From NCBI GenBank assembly GCA_914767715.1, contig OU612070.1, forward strand, positions 24,914,025 to 24,978,024: a stretch of 64,000 nucleotides of DNA, read 5' to 3'. Positions 35,206-47,300 of this stretch are shown one piece after another. This stretch comes from Membranipora membranacea (taxonomy: Eukaryota > Bryozoa > Gymnolaemata > Cheilostomatida > Membraniporidae). Each line of letters begins with the position of its first letter. The stretch's first letter is position 1. Below the pieces are notes generated by a model. It ran no database searches and was not told the origin of the DNA. It saw only the letters and a program-made list of their open reading frames with translations. Made by a program: the position numbers and the translations under genes.

Positions 35206-35593
35206 TTTTATTATCTTGATTGGTTTACCTTTAGTTGAATAATTCATTATTTTATTTATTCATTGTCCCTCAAGATGTACAATATGCTCCGTCTTCGCAA
35301 GACCTTAGTAATTTGCCCGATCATAATATATGTATTTGCTTATTACCATTACAGCTTGCATGCAACTTCTCAACATCTTTGCCTATGCTTCCACTGTTGT
35401 TAGGGCATTTCCCCCTAGGCCGATAAATTACGACTATAACATTCAAGATTTTAGGTAAAATGATTCAATTCATAATAAATGGGTCTGTCAGCTTATCATG
35501 TATGGGTTCCAATCAAAATTAATTTTATTCTGGGCATGTGACCATAGTACAAGAAGATACGAGGGAGGCAACTTTTCCATTTGATATTTTCAG

Positions 35594-37907
35594 GCTCCAG
35601 TTCCTGCACCTAGACAATCACTTATATCTAAACAAGTTTCTGACCTTCAACGGCTTCTGCTTCCTCTTCAAAGCCAGCTGTGACCCCTAACACTCAGGTA
35701 AATATACTTATTGACGTCTGATTTTCTGGTTACACCGAGAAGAGTTCTAGATTGTTTCCTTAGCCTTGTTAGCGGCCACTGGTTTTGGTTTTTTGGGTGG
35801 CCTTGTATTTCTCGGTATAGTATGAGTAGTTGTCTTCTGCCATTTTAGCTCTAATCTTAACTTTGAGCTTTCACTTATTCTCTCTTTCGTAGGCAAAAAA
35901 CCCAAAAAAACAAAACCAGTGGCCGTGTGACAAGGCTATTGTTTCCTACCGAACCACTTTGATCACATAGGGTATTTTTCCTTTTGTTTAATTTAATTCG
36001 CAACTGTGAGACATCTATAATAGTTGCTGGGTGTCTAAAAAAATGGTAAAGGCGCTCAGACATTACTTGCAAAACATCATTAGTCACATGCCCTGTGTAT
36101 GGGTTTAGTGCATTTAGTGCAGCTGTTGGCGACTTGGGGCGTTTTGACGGCGCAGCCTTATTGGTAATCTATTGCATCTACTGTGGCCTTAGGCCTGTAA
36201 AATTTATTACACACTGATTCTCATTTTGTTATGTGGATATCCAAATATGCATAGCGCTCTGTGATAGTGGCCTTTCTGTATTATACATGTAGCTTAGCTT
36301 CCCAAGCCATTCTACACAAAATATTCAAACTGTACTGGTGCCAACTATTTTTCCTGCGCTGTTTTCCAAAATAATCCAGAACGATTGCCTTTGGACGTTG
36401 ATTGCCTCTCATTTCACACACATTTGCAAAAATCCCTCTCTTTGGCATACACATGAAACACAAGGAAAACAGACATCTACATAACCAAATCAAAGCATGA
36501 GGTAGCATGACCTCACACAACCTGAGAAGATTAGATAAACCAGTATTTTGTTGAGCTGATGTTTCTTGCGACATGCCGCAGTTTTTGTGATTAAAATTGT
36601 GACCCCTGTTCCAATTTTATGAATGAAAATACATTGCATCCTCTTGATTTGAGCCTGCAAAAAATATGGCCTTTTTTCAGAAAAAAGGTATCCACCCATG
36701 GTTGATTGTACGACATAAATAAATTTGAACTCTGAGTTCAACCGTTCCTCTCAATAACTACAGAGACATGAGGACCTTAGCGAGGGCCAATGCTTGGAAC
36801 TATTATAGTTATAAATATTTTAAAACTATAATGTTCTCTTTTTACAGCCTCCGGTTCCGGCCCCTAGGTCGATGCCTTCTTTGCTATCAGATCTGGCTAT
36901 TTCACCGCCAATCACTCAGGTAACTATGTGCAATATCATCTTTTTTTGTTTAGCTATACGACATATAAATTCTGGGTAATCGTGTTTGCTTGTGCTCGTC
37001 TCTGCATATTTGATTTTATCATGCCACACTACTTGTATAAATGCTGTTGCATCACTTTGCCCAAGTCAGATGCTAAAATCCTATAAAGAGCTTGCATCTT
37101 AACTTAGATTTGGTAGCGGGCAGTCATATGATTCATTTATCTATATAGTTGATGCTGACTAAGGTTGGTTTGTAAATGGGAATCTGAAATATATTTGATA
37201 GTATAATAATATAACTTACATGTTTAATTCAAACTTTCCTCCCTACGTCTGCTATACCAATATGGTCATCTGTCTGACTATCAATTGGTGCTGTTTCAAC
37301 AACATCGGGGGGGGGGGGGGTAATATATTGACATATTTATTTGAAAAAAATTTACAATAATTCTGTTTTCTTTTGAAAGACACCTGCTCTCACTCCGAGA
37401 CCAGAGACCATATCCGAGCTATCATCCCCACTGCCTCCATCCTTACCAGCGACGCATCCTACACCACCGTCTGATGAACCAGCATTCAACACTCTCCATC
37501 CGAACATTCTCAATGCTGATTGGAGAGAGACATCCGATTGTCATCAGCAAGACACCTCTTGGCTCCCGCAACATCCCAATAATTAGTGTAAACTGGTCCA
37601 TGAAGACCCAAATATGTCTCCGTATGAGTTTTTCTCTCGCTTTTTTCCCATCGAACTTTATCAGACCATCGCTACTCACACTGATTTGTATGCTCAACAG
37701 TGGCTGGACAGTCATCAGCCGTTGTTACCTAACAGTAGAATGAAAATGTGGCGTGAAACAACGGCTGATGAAATCAAAGCCTTCATCTCTATCGAGATAG
37801 CTATGGGTTTGACTGTAACTGCAGATCGCGCTGACCAATGGTCTCAGCATTGGCTTGTGGGTGGGATGCAGCATGCAAAAGAGTTGAAAGGCGTGGGTTT
37901 GATATGA
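35594..37907 (+). pseudogene. piggyBac-transposase-derived gene, Pro-rich exons plus truncated DDE_Tnp_1_7
   Basis: Three exons line up in phase 0: 35594-35697 (APVPAPR start, one base short, so frameshifted), 36848-36919 (PPVPAPR start, 24 codons) and 37380-37907. The first two start alike and both end ACTCAG before gta donors, so they look like duplicated exons. The last encodes a Pro-rich segment, an in-frame TAG at 37584-37586, then MSPYEFFSRFF and WRETTADEIKAFISIEI, the recognisable start of the piggyBac transposase domain. The frame closes at 37905-37907, long before the catalytic Asp residues. A poly(A) signal follows at 38038. Either a decaying host-like gene or a transposon relic; catalysis is impossible. 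Confidence 0.6.
35762..35937. repeat. Long inverted repeat (hairpin) in a piggyBac-gene intron
   Basis: Arms 35762-35798 and 35900-35937 are reverse complements apart from a few positions (CGGCCACTGGTTTTG is shared exactly), separated by about 100 bases. Weaker complementarity extends outwards. Typical of a MITE or a foldback element. Confidence 0.8.
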
Positions 37908-38037
37908 ATCCCACTGCAGCCCACTGACTTCTGGGACATGTTTGTGTGCTACGACCTGCCTACAAACTGAGAGGAAATTGGCGCAGACATTGGCGGCCTA
38001 GCCCCTTTGGCACTTGCTGCCCATTCTTAAGAATTTA

Positions 38038-38043
38038 AATAAA
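38038..38043 (+). promoter_or_regulatory. Poly(A) signal
   Basis: AATAAA about 130 bases after the stop codon of the truncated piggyBac-like frame, consistent with a transcript end there. Confidence 0.4.
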
Positions 38044-38049
38044 GTTTTT

Positions 38050-41000
38050 AACCAACATTTAATTAACTTCCTATAAGGTTACTTTAGCCTCTAGACACAA
38101 TACTCCCGCCAACGATCTGAAAATTATAATTCATTTGCATCAAATAAATAATATGATTTTTTTTGCAATCTCAATGGTGGAAGGCCCAGTTAGTGGGTTT
38201 CCTAAGTCTGTGCTGAGAAATAAGAAGCTGAATTGGTGCACACTGGTAGCCTGGGATTCAGGCCAACAATGAGGCCTTGTCTGCGTTATTGGTGATGTTG
38301 GATATTGCTTCTGTGGTGTTATCTGCTCATGTATCACTATTATTGTACCCTTATAAATGGACCCATGTGCTTGTGTTTTGTTTTGATTGGCTGACAGGTT
38401 TTGGTTTGTTATTCTGTGGAGTGTTGATCTCTTTGACAAGCCTGACACATAAAATTAGTAAAATTTATTTACCCGACATGTCCATCTATGGCTTGGCCGA
38501 TTCCAAAACAATAGCCAGTGTATAATCTTGGTAGGCCTATTGGGTGGGTTTCTACATTATATTATTTGGGGCTTTAACAAAGACTTCTTCAAATTCACCA
38601 GTATCCCTTACCATACTCATTAATCTGTAAATCATCATGATATATATAATACACATGTATACTGGGTAGGCGATAATCCGATCCTACAAATATGGATATA
38701 ATACGTGCTCTGTCTCTTACAGTTAGTATTATTGCAATTTGGATGTAAACTCAGACTATAAAATGACAGTCTTTGTCACTGTTACTGTCACTTAGAAACT
38801 GACAGTCATAAACCTATGTTGACTAAACTTTTTAGACTTATGGCAATAGCGCTGGATATGGCTTGTTGTCCTGAATGGTGTTTTGTCCAACCTGACTTTG
38901 ATTCCACTTGACTCTTGCAACAACTGGTGTTTTCCCGAACTTTTATTTGGGCCTTGGTATATTGTACAGTGTAGTTACAATATATGGTATTATTTTCCTG
39001 GAATTTTGGCATTGGCATATCATGCTCTCTGCACATTTTGTCCTGATGGTATTTTGACCACGGCAATATGGCCAGGTTATGACCGTACCGCTGGATACCC
39101 CAGCACATGTTTGACAATAATGATTAACCTGAAAAAAGGCACTTCAACAATTACTCATGATGTGGTTTTCAATCAAATGGTCTGTCATCATTACTGTGTA
39201 GCTAGTCTGAGCCCCCTAGACTCATGCCTCCACATCTACCGCCCCCCTGCCGGGGCAGCACTTGTACTCATTAAAACTTCAAGAGGTCATAAATAAAAAC
39301 ACTGTGGGTTCTTTGATGAAGTTTGATTGTTTTGTAGCTAAAATTATGATAGAAAATGATGTGTTTAAAGGAATTCATCATATTCGTAGGTCAGAAGGGA
39401 ATAGTGAAGTACTTGCGCAGCTTGTCCATTCTGGTGAGGGCGGATGTATCAACTACCTAAAAGACGCAAATAAGAATATATTTCAGTGAATTTGACAAAG
39501 CTAAGAAAGCAGTTCTCTACTTTGACGCTATCATAAGTCCTGGTGTAAATCATTTAATTTAAGTCACAGTGTCGCTATCATATTGTTTGGTATTATTTTG
39601 AAGTTCTCAGTCTAATTTAACGCGCGTCAGTAACCTTTGACATTCACTAAGTTCCCATTCATTGTGTTCACATCGACTTGAGGAGCTATAGAATCATGGC
39701 GTATTGGTTTGTGTTCCTTCGTTCGATTAGGGCCGAGCACAGTGGATAGCATCAAAGACTGGTTCACTTCCCGACTGCGGTAGACCTTTTTGAATTTTTT
39801 TTAAGCATCCCATTTCAGATGATGAGGGATTCACTTTATTTTGAGTTCCAATCAATGCATGGGAACTTTGTGATTGGCTTTGAACACAGCTGAAGCTTTA
39901 AGATTTACTTGGTCAAAAACATTCTTTGCATCTTGCCTAAGAGGTCATCTTCCATTAATTCAATAAAGGGTTGTTGCTGACAAAGACCAACATAGACTCT
40001 TGCCACCCCCTGTGTTAGACGCCCCCCCCCTTCTAAATTGTAATCAACAAAGAGATCTGAGTCATGGAAATAAAAGAGAGGGAGTCATCAGTGATTCCAG
40101 AGAGTCAGAATTATATTGAATTACAAAGATTAAGAAACAAAAAATAATATCCTTTTGTTCATAATTAGACACATCGTACTTAATAATTAAAGCTAGTTAT
40201 TATTGTTATTTTGTGAAAAATCATATTATGTTTATTATGGAGGGAACAATGAATGCTTGCCAAACTTGAAAAAACTACGGGAAACCACAACTGTCTGGCA
40301 AAATAAGGAATTGAAACACGTCACACCATCACAATGGGTCTTTCCAAATTCTTATATAGCAATACATCACTAACCACCACCCATGGCAAATAGTTGCATA
40401 CAGAGCAAGCCAGTTTACCCGATACAGGTCATGAAGGTGTCACTTACTTTATAGACCAGAATGCCTCGTATGCTATATGTGATGTTTACTTTTGGGACTT
40501 CTCATCTGCATTTAACACAATTAAATAGCAAACATCTAAGCCAGAGTTGAAACATATAGGGTTCTAGACTGCCATGTCATAAACTTGTCACTGAATTTTC
40601 TTGTTAGTAGAACCAAAAGAAAAATCTGTCCAAAAGTGAAGTCATATGGGGTTGTTTTCTCACCATTAGGAGTAAATTTCACTTAAACTTTCGTTCGGAT
40701 TGGGATTCCCACAATTTGTGGAACGTTGTATGTTAACAATGCACGTAACCAGATAGTATAAATTTTCACAAAATGCTATCTGAGTTGCTGCCTGTTTTGA
40801 TTGAAAAGTCAAGGTCATATCTATGCAAACACAACATTGGTAAAAAGATGGAGTGGATGATCAATATGTAGAGTTTCTCATTTAATTTTGGACCTGGAGT
40901 AAGAGGGGAAGGGATACAGTGAATTATGAGTATAAACAATTATTAGGAGATGGTTGAGGCGGTTGGTATAAACGACGAGTAACAGGAAGGTTTGTTACTG

Positions 41001-42155
41001 TAGAGATAAATATTCTCAATTGCTGGTAAAATGGGAGACAATCTGGAACATGGTAGCCCAAATGTTATAAGGATTGTAACATGACTCATTACTCTGTCAC
41101 ACTCCAACTCGCTATCTGGAAAAAGCACACGACAGAGGATGTAAAACTTGTCTGGTGTTGATTTGTGTGCATAAAGTACTTTGTTGAATGCTTTATATGT
41201 GTCAAAACTGTTTTGTAAACAAAAAATAATACAATATAGATATTGGTATATTTCATGAGAATGTTCTTTATGACTATGAATGATTATATTGTATGTATTA
41301 TATGTATGTTAGTTATATTTTTCAGAGGGACTTCCCTTGATCACCACTGTAAAACTGCATTTGCTAACCTTATTTGGTTAACCAAAATCTTGCCTCATAT
41401 TTCGTAAGAAAAGTGAATCCAAAAATAGTAATTCCTATTACAAACAAGATAAATTAAAATGAAATTGTGTCTAAAAATAAGAAAACTCTATCAAATGCAA
41501 TGAAATTTGGTGTCAGGGACGAAGTGTCATGGGAAAAGCAGTCATTTTTTATTATATTCTAATATTCTATTTAATCAAATTAAACTTCAAGGGCTCATCA
41601 AATCAATTGAAAATGATTACATAAAATGTCATAAAAATATCTATTCTTGTGACTTTTATCAATGTCATCACTGTGCCAGATTCTCATCCAAGCAAGAAAA
41701 AATGAAAAGGAAAGCGTTGGTTACAAAATCACAAACAGAAGATGAAAGTTAGTCATCCCTATAAAAACTTGTTTTTGTGTTATCGTCAAATATCGTGTTA
41801 ACTGAGTAATTTTATCAATTTTTGCTATTGTTAAAGTTTCCTTACATTTCTGTTAGGCACTATGCTACTTTAAATGATATTTGAGTATTTCTTTTGATGA
41901 AAAGAAATGCTACAGGTACAGAGTATATGTTTAGAACACGATAGTATCACACAATTTTACTCTGCCATCTCTGATGTTTTTCTTCTTTTGATTGAATTCT
42001 TTTTTTTGACAATCAGTACTGTTTTACCTCAGGCAAATCATAATATACGTATGTCCTAAATATATGTTTAATCACATGGTTTCATCTTCATTCATTCAAC
42101 TGTTTTGTTCTCCAACCAGTTTTATACTCGATACACGGTCAAACTCATAAACAAA
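38050..42155. other. 4-kb stretch with no supported gene
   Basis: Open frames here (for example 38883-39296, 39262-39489 and 41507-41752, all plus strand) lack family motifs or coherent splice context. A fragment of the TAGTCT element family, in reverse orientation, starts at 39207 (TAGTCTGAGCCCCC). AT content is high throughout. Confidence 0.4.
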
Positions 42156-44150
42156 CACATTGTACATCTGACATTCACCTCACCTATGTCATGCTTGTTG
42201 TGCCATGGCTCACATAGCAGGGAAGTTTGAACCCTATGTCCCGCTACAGCATCTTCAAAATCAACACGCATTCCTTTCGCCCCTTCCATTCCCCCCTCTG
42301 CTTCTTCGATAAAGAGTTGCTGGCCACAGCAGGCAAGGGTTTAGGGTCACTACCCCTCACAAGACACCTGAGCATTAAGGAGCCCGTTGGATGGGGCGGT
42401 CAAAGTCAGACCTATAGTGTATAAAGAAAAGAAATATTTCGAGAGACAAATTGCACAAGTTATGTTGTTCATTTGGATATTTCCTGTTCCTCAGTTATTA
42501 TTTGGAGTTCAAGCGTTACAAAATGGTGACTATCTTTACAGCACCGGATCACCAGTATCCCCAAGCGGAAAAAATTGTAGATTGTAGTCAGCCAACAATC
42601 TAAGTGCGAGTAGAGACCCTTATTTCATGAAGAGGGTATTTGAGGTATAGTAACGGCGTTAACGGATTTTCATAAAACCTAGATGGTTGGATAGGTAATT
42701 AGAAACTAACAAAGTACCCAAAAAAGTTTCGATTATTTTGAGCCATTCATGTTTTATTGCTTATTTCAGTATTCTACCACAATTATCACGAATCAGAGCG
42801 TAGGAAATTTGTTTGTGAATGAAAAAGTCATACCAGGAGCGTGTAAAATCAGCTGATTGATGTTTTCTACTGATCACAAGGTGTTGAATCAACCAACCAT
42901 GTTTACCACAGATCCAATACCAATCACTGTTACTGAATTCAAACAAAATCACTATCACAATAAGTGATAAAGGTAAAAGTAATAAATATGCCACCTTGCA
43001 CTTCAGTCTTTTGATGAAACATAACATTAATTAGGACTACGGTTGACAAAAGCATAAAATTGGCAACCATTCACCTTTATTGGCCAATACATAATAATAG
43101 TTACAATCCATAGTGTGGTCTTCAGTAGAATCAAGAAATAGATCACAACCTTTCTTTTACACTTTGCTCCAAATCTCTTGATGTTCCTATTCTTCTTTGC
43201 CAGAAAAACAGGCATTCTCTCTGCCACTTTGTTAACTGAAGTTAAAAGCTTCTGCACGGTCAGCCATGTTGTTATCATCAGGGTGACCAAATGTGGTCGA
43301 TCGGAAACATATGGTTAATTCATTCTGTGTTAGTCTTATAACAGGCCAGAACATGGTATCAAAGCTTCGTTGATAATCGAGCGTGTTGGTTGTGTTCTGT
43401 CTTGATTTTTCTTATCTTCCCTGTAACTTAGATGGACCAGATATCCCCTTTATGGTTGCATTTATATCAAACAAATAATTTGAAGGAGTTGTTTGCAGTT
43501 TTGAGTTTTTTCTCCCGTTTTTTCTCTCGATTTCTCTATAATCACATTATTATCATATTAACCACTGATCCTTTCAACATGTCGTCATGTTGTGAGGTAG
43601 CTATCTAGTTGGATTGATATATGGTTGTCCTACCTCAACAAAAGGGGAGACTAGTTCTGCGCTTCAAATTCTAAAATCATTTCATCTATGTTATTATAGC
43701 ATCAGGTACAGCATTGTTTTACTCACCCCCCCCCCCCCCGTTGGTTGATTGTCATGGTTATGTGTGACAAATGCAACAGTTGCGGAAGTTATAGTAACAT
43801 CTCTTACATCCCAACACCAAGTCATCATCTGACTAATGTCTAATGGCGTTTGTTCCCTCTGGGGTTACGGAGGGATACTTGGACACCCGATTGTTTGCAA
43901 TATCACTCCACTTTAGGGAATATACTGGTTCCTTGTTAAGCATTCATTCAGAAATATGGTGTAAACAATTTTCGGTTGGTCCTTAGATAAACAATGGACC
44001 AGGAGGAACTGAATCATTATTGTTTTACAGGATCCTCATCAAAGATAACATTAACATAGACACAAAATTTTAATGAAATTAATCTGTTCTCAAAATATCC
44101 ATGTAAGTAATTATGATGTTAATTGGCTTTCCGAGTAACTTTGGATTCTT

Positions 44151-44156
44151 TTTACT
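44151..44156 (-). promoter_or_regulatory. Variant poly(A) signal of transporter copy B
   Basis: TTTACT on the plus strand reads AGTAAA on the minus strand, at the position equivalent to the AATAAA of copy A. AGTAAA is a known but weaker poly(A) hexamer, so 3' processing may differ between the two paralogues. Confidence 0.35.
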
Positions 44157-44305
44157 GCAAAAATAAATAAGTGAACAATAAGGTCGGAGGGAGGGCAATG
44201 ATAAAATGAATCACTTTGACATTGTCAGCTTGTAGCTGCTTCTATAGACACTAGTTAAAAGTGGCACTATGTTTCTTGAGAGCACAGGTGTGTGGCATGG
44301 CACAG

Positions 44306-47300
44306 TTACAGTTTCTCATCATCAATGTAGGCACTATTACCCGCAGACTCTGTCTGGGTTTCGTGCTGTGTGGAACTTGATTGTAATTGTCTTTGTATGG
44401 TTGACGCGAGCGGTATGAGCAGGATAACAAGTCCACTTGCTATGAGAACACAACCAGCATAGAGGTACACCACTCCATAGTCCTGTGACCAGTCATACAG
44501 CCAGGCTACAAACAATAACCGCACACCGCAAGGTCAATCAAAGGTAGACATCAGAACAAACAATAATTTATTTCAATGGTTAGCTTGAAAATTTATTGGA
44601 AGACCATTGCGTACAACTGCATTATCCTCCATACCAACTTTGTAAAGATTTTCAAAGGCTGACTTTGATTTTATGATTTTGTGCTAGCAGGAACATTATC
44701 GCTGCCGTTTGAATGATGCTGTACTGTATGCTCACCTGCTGAGATTGGTCCCACCATCATGATGACAGCCTCCAGCATACTCACCATACCGAACCCTTGT
44801 GGTAAGTTATCCATACCTATCAGATCTGCAAGCACTGTAGTGCGCAATCCAAATGTGCCACCTAAAATACAGCAGATATTAAATTATTTTCGTTTGTATT
44901 TTCTTAACTTACTGGCTGCATCAGATACATTCACAATTCACAATTCACTGACAATTAATAGGGTCAATACGCAAAGAGTGTGACTAGTACATTAATTTGG
45001 ATGACTGTATAACACCAGAATATTGTTTGTTCCAAACTCCACAATAACACTGAAAGCCTATGCAAGATTATTTTGTGAAAAGACAACCCGATATTTATAT
45101 CAAGCCTTGAAAATATTTTGTGGGCTTCCAAAATGATTGGTTATATTATAACTATTAACTTCCGGGATAACAAATTCTGCCCAAATATTAAGTACTCAGT
45201 GCAATATCATGATGAGTTCTCACAAGGGCACTAGGCTGTAATCAAATTTATTATTTGGAGTCACAGCACAGACAAAATAATGCTGGTGGTGGCTTACACT
45301 TTCAATTTCTCATTTCTCTGTTGTAAGTCGTTAAGGCTAGTTCTTATATCAAATTCTTGACACCACATCTATGTCATCTATATCTGTACTATTATCAGAT
45401 TGTGTTATATTTACTCACCTAGGAACGCTCCATAAAGCATTGCGTAAAGTATTTGGTGGTAGTACTCTTCTCCAAAATTAACAACTGACACCAGTCCCGC
45501 AAATATGAAAGCAGAGGCAAAGAATTGTGGCCTGAACTGTCGCAGTCGCTGAACATCTGCTAATAGCCCATACACCACTCGTCCTAATATACTGGCTGCT
45601 CCTGAGAGGGTGAGCAGCAGAGCAGTTGCCTCACTGGAATGGCCGAACGAGATGGCACGACTCGGTAGAAAGACCATCGGGGTGAAGTAGGCAAATCTCC
45701 ACAGCACAGCCGACAGAGTGAATAAGCAGAATGAAGGTTTGTAGAAGAGTTTGAGCTCCATTGAATTCTTCTTGACATTTCTCATATGATCAAAAAAACT
45801 TTTCTTTGTCGTTATTTCTTCTTGCTCCCCATCTCCGATACTCTTCAGTCCTTTTTCACCCTCTTTGCCATCTTTCATGAGTTTTCGACGCATCAACTTT
45901 TCTGCTGGAATTATGGCAGCGCCGCATATCATTAACTGTAGAGCAACTCCTGCGAGAATATAGAAAGTGCCGATCAACCCCATAAGCTCGAGCACATAAG
46001 ACAAGAAGAGTGGAAACACCATCAGTCCTACTCCAGTACCACAGGAGACGATTCCGTTCACTAATCCTCGCCTTTTATAAAAGTAATAACTACTGAGAAC
46101 ACACGAGGTCTGGTAGAGCAGTCCCATACCTATCCCTGCATTAGAAAAAGGGGCAATGATTACAACATGAGAAAATGCTAAATCCAGACACAACTCAATA
46201 TCGTTTTACAAAATTTTGGAAAAGCAGGGCTACATGGCTTTATATGGCGAGGTGACGCTCATATGGATCAGAGGATAAACTTTTGGGATGAGATCTCAAA
46301 TTATTACAAATAAGAACTACTCTAGAAGAGTAAATGTTAGCTAGTTGGGGTCGAAGTAATATAAGTTTTTGAGGGTAAGTGAATCCTAACCATGGTTTAA
46401 ATTAGCTATTTCAAACATTTTTGAAATGGCAAACTTTTCACTTGCGGATATGATGGGTTCACCGATTAACAAGGGGCCTATTCAACAATCAGGTCACAGA
46501 TTCAAACCTGCCAGGTTACCAATCCAGACCTGTCAAGTTATCTCAGGGATTAACTCACCATTTATCACTCCAAACGTCAGATACAGATAAAGAATATCAG
46601 GTACATATGCACTGGCTATAATACCGACAGTCAGAATCAAGGAACCACTCATGACCACTGCACGAGCTCCAAACGTCAGCAGCAGAGCGCTCACTATCGG
46701 TCCTACAAATAAGTATATCAATACGAGAGGTTACCTCAAATCAGTCACGGTGTGTATGTATGGAGATCATCCTTGGTGCTATCATAATCTTTGAAGCGGA
46801 GAGAGTTATCCTCTCTTGGGTACAGGTACTGGGACCCATATTACTCATGCCGCACCCTATACCCATGCCCGCCGGAAACCCAGCTACTCTTTATAATGAA
46901 GAGGCAGAGGGTGTTCTTTTTACTGCGTGTGGGGTGTGCAAACACATAGTGGACCTCCAGTATTTTTAGTCCCGTTCCGCAAAGACCTGGCTAGGATGAA
47001 TGGCGTGCCAGTACCAAATCACAAATGACTGCCGGCGCCGGGAATTGAACCTGGACCTTAAAGACCACAAGTCCGTACCCTTAACCGTTAAACCACTCCT
47101 GACTCCTTTGTGCTATGAAATGTCGGGTTAAAGTGTCGGTTTAGATCACAGGGTGTCTCACTCTAAGGATCGAGAAATGATGGATCCTAGAAAGGTCGCG
47201 ATCACTATCTACATGCAGGTGAATGCGGATGCGCACCACAGATATAGCGAAGGAGGTGGACGTTGGGAATATTGGAATAGGAGCTGTATCCTCAAATCAC

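Noticed and set aside
39262-39540. Possible transposase fragment, plus strand
   Set aside because: The amino-acid sequence looks less random than its neighbours and continues after a shift, but no family motif could be named.
41507-41752. Zinc-finger-like frame (CDFYQCHHCARF)
   Set aside because: Cys/His spacing does not fit a C2H2 finger, and there is no supporting exon structure.
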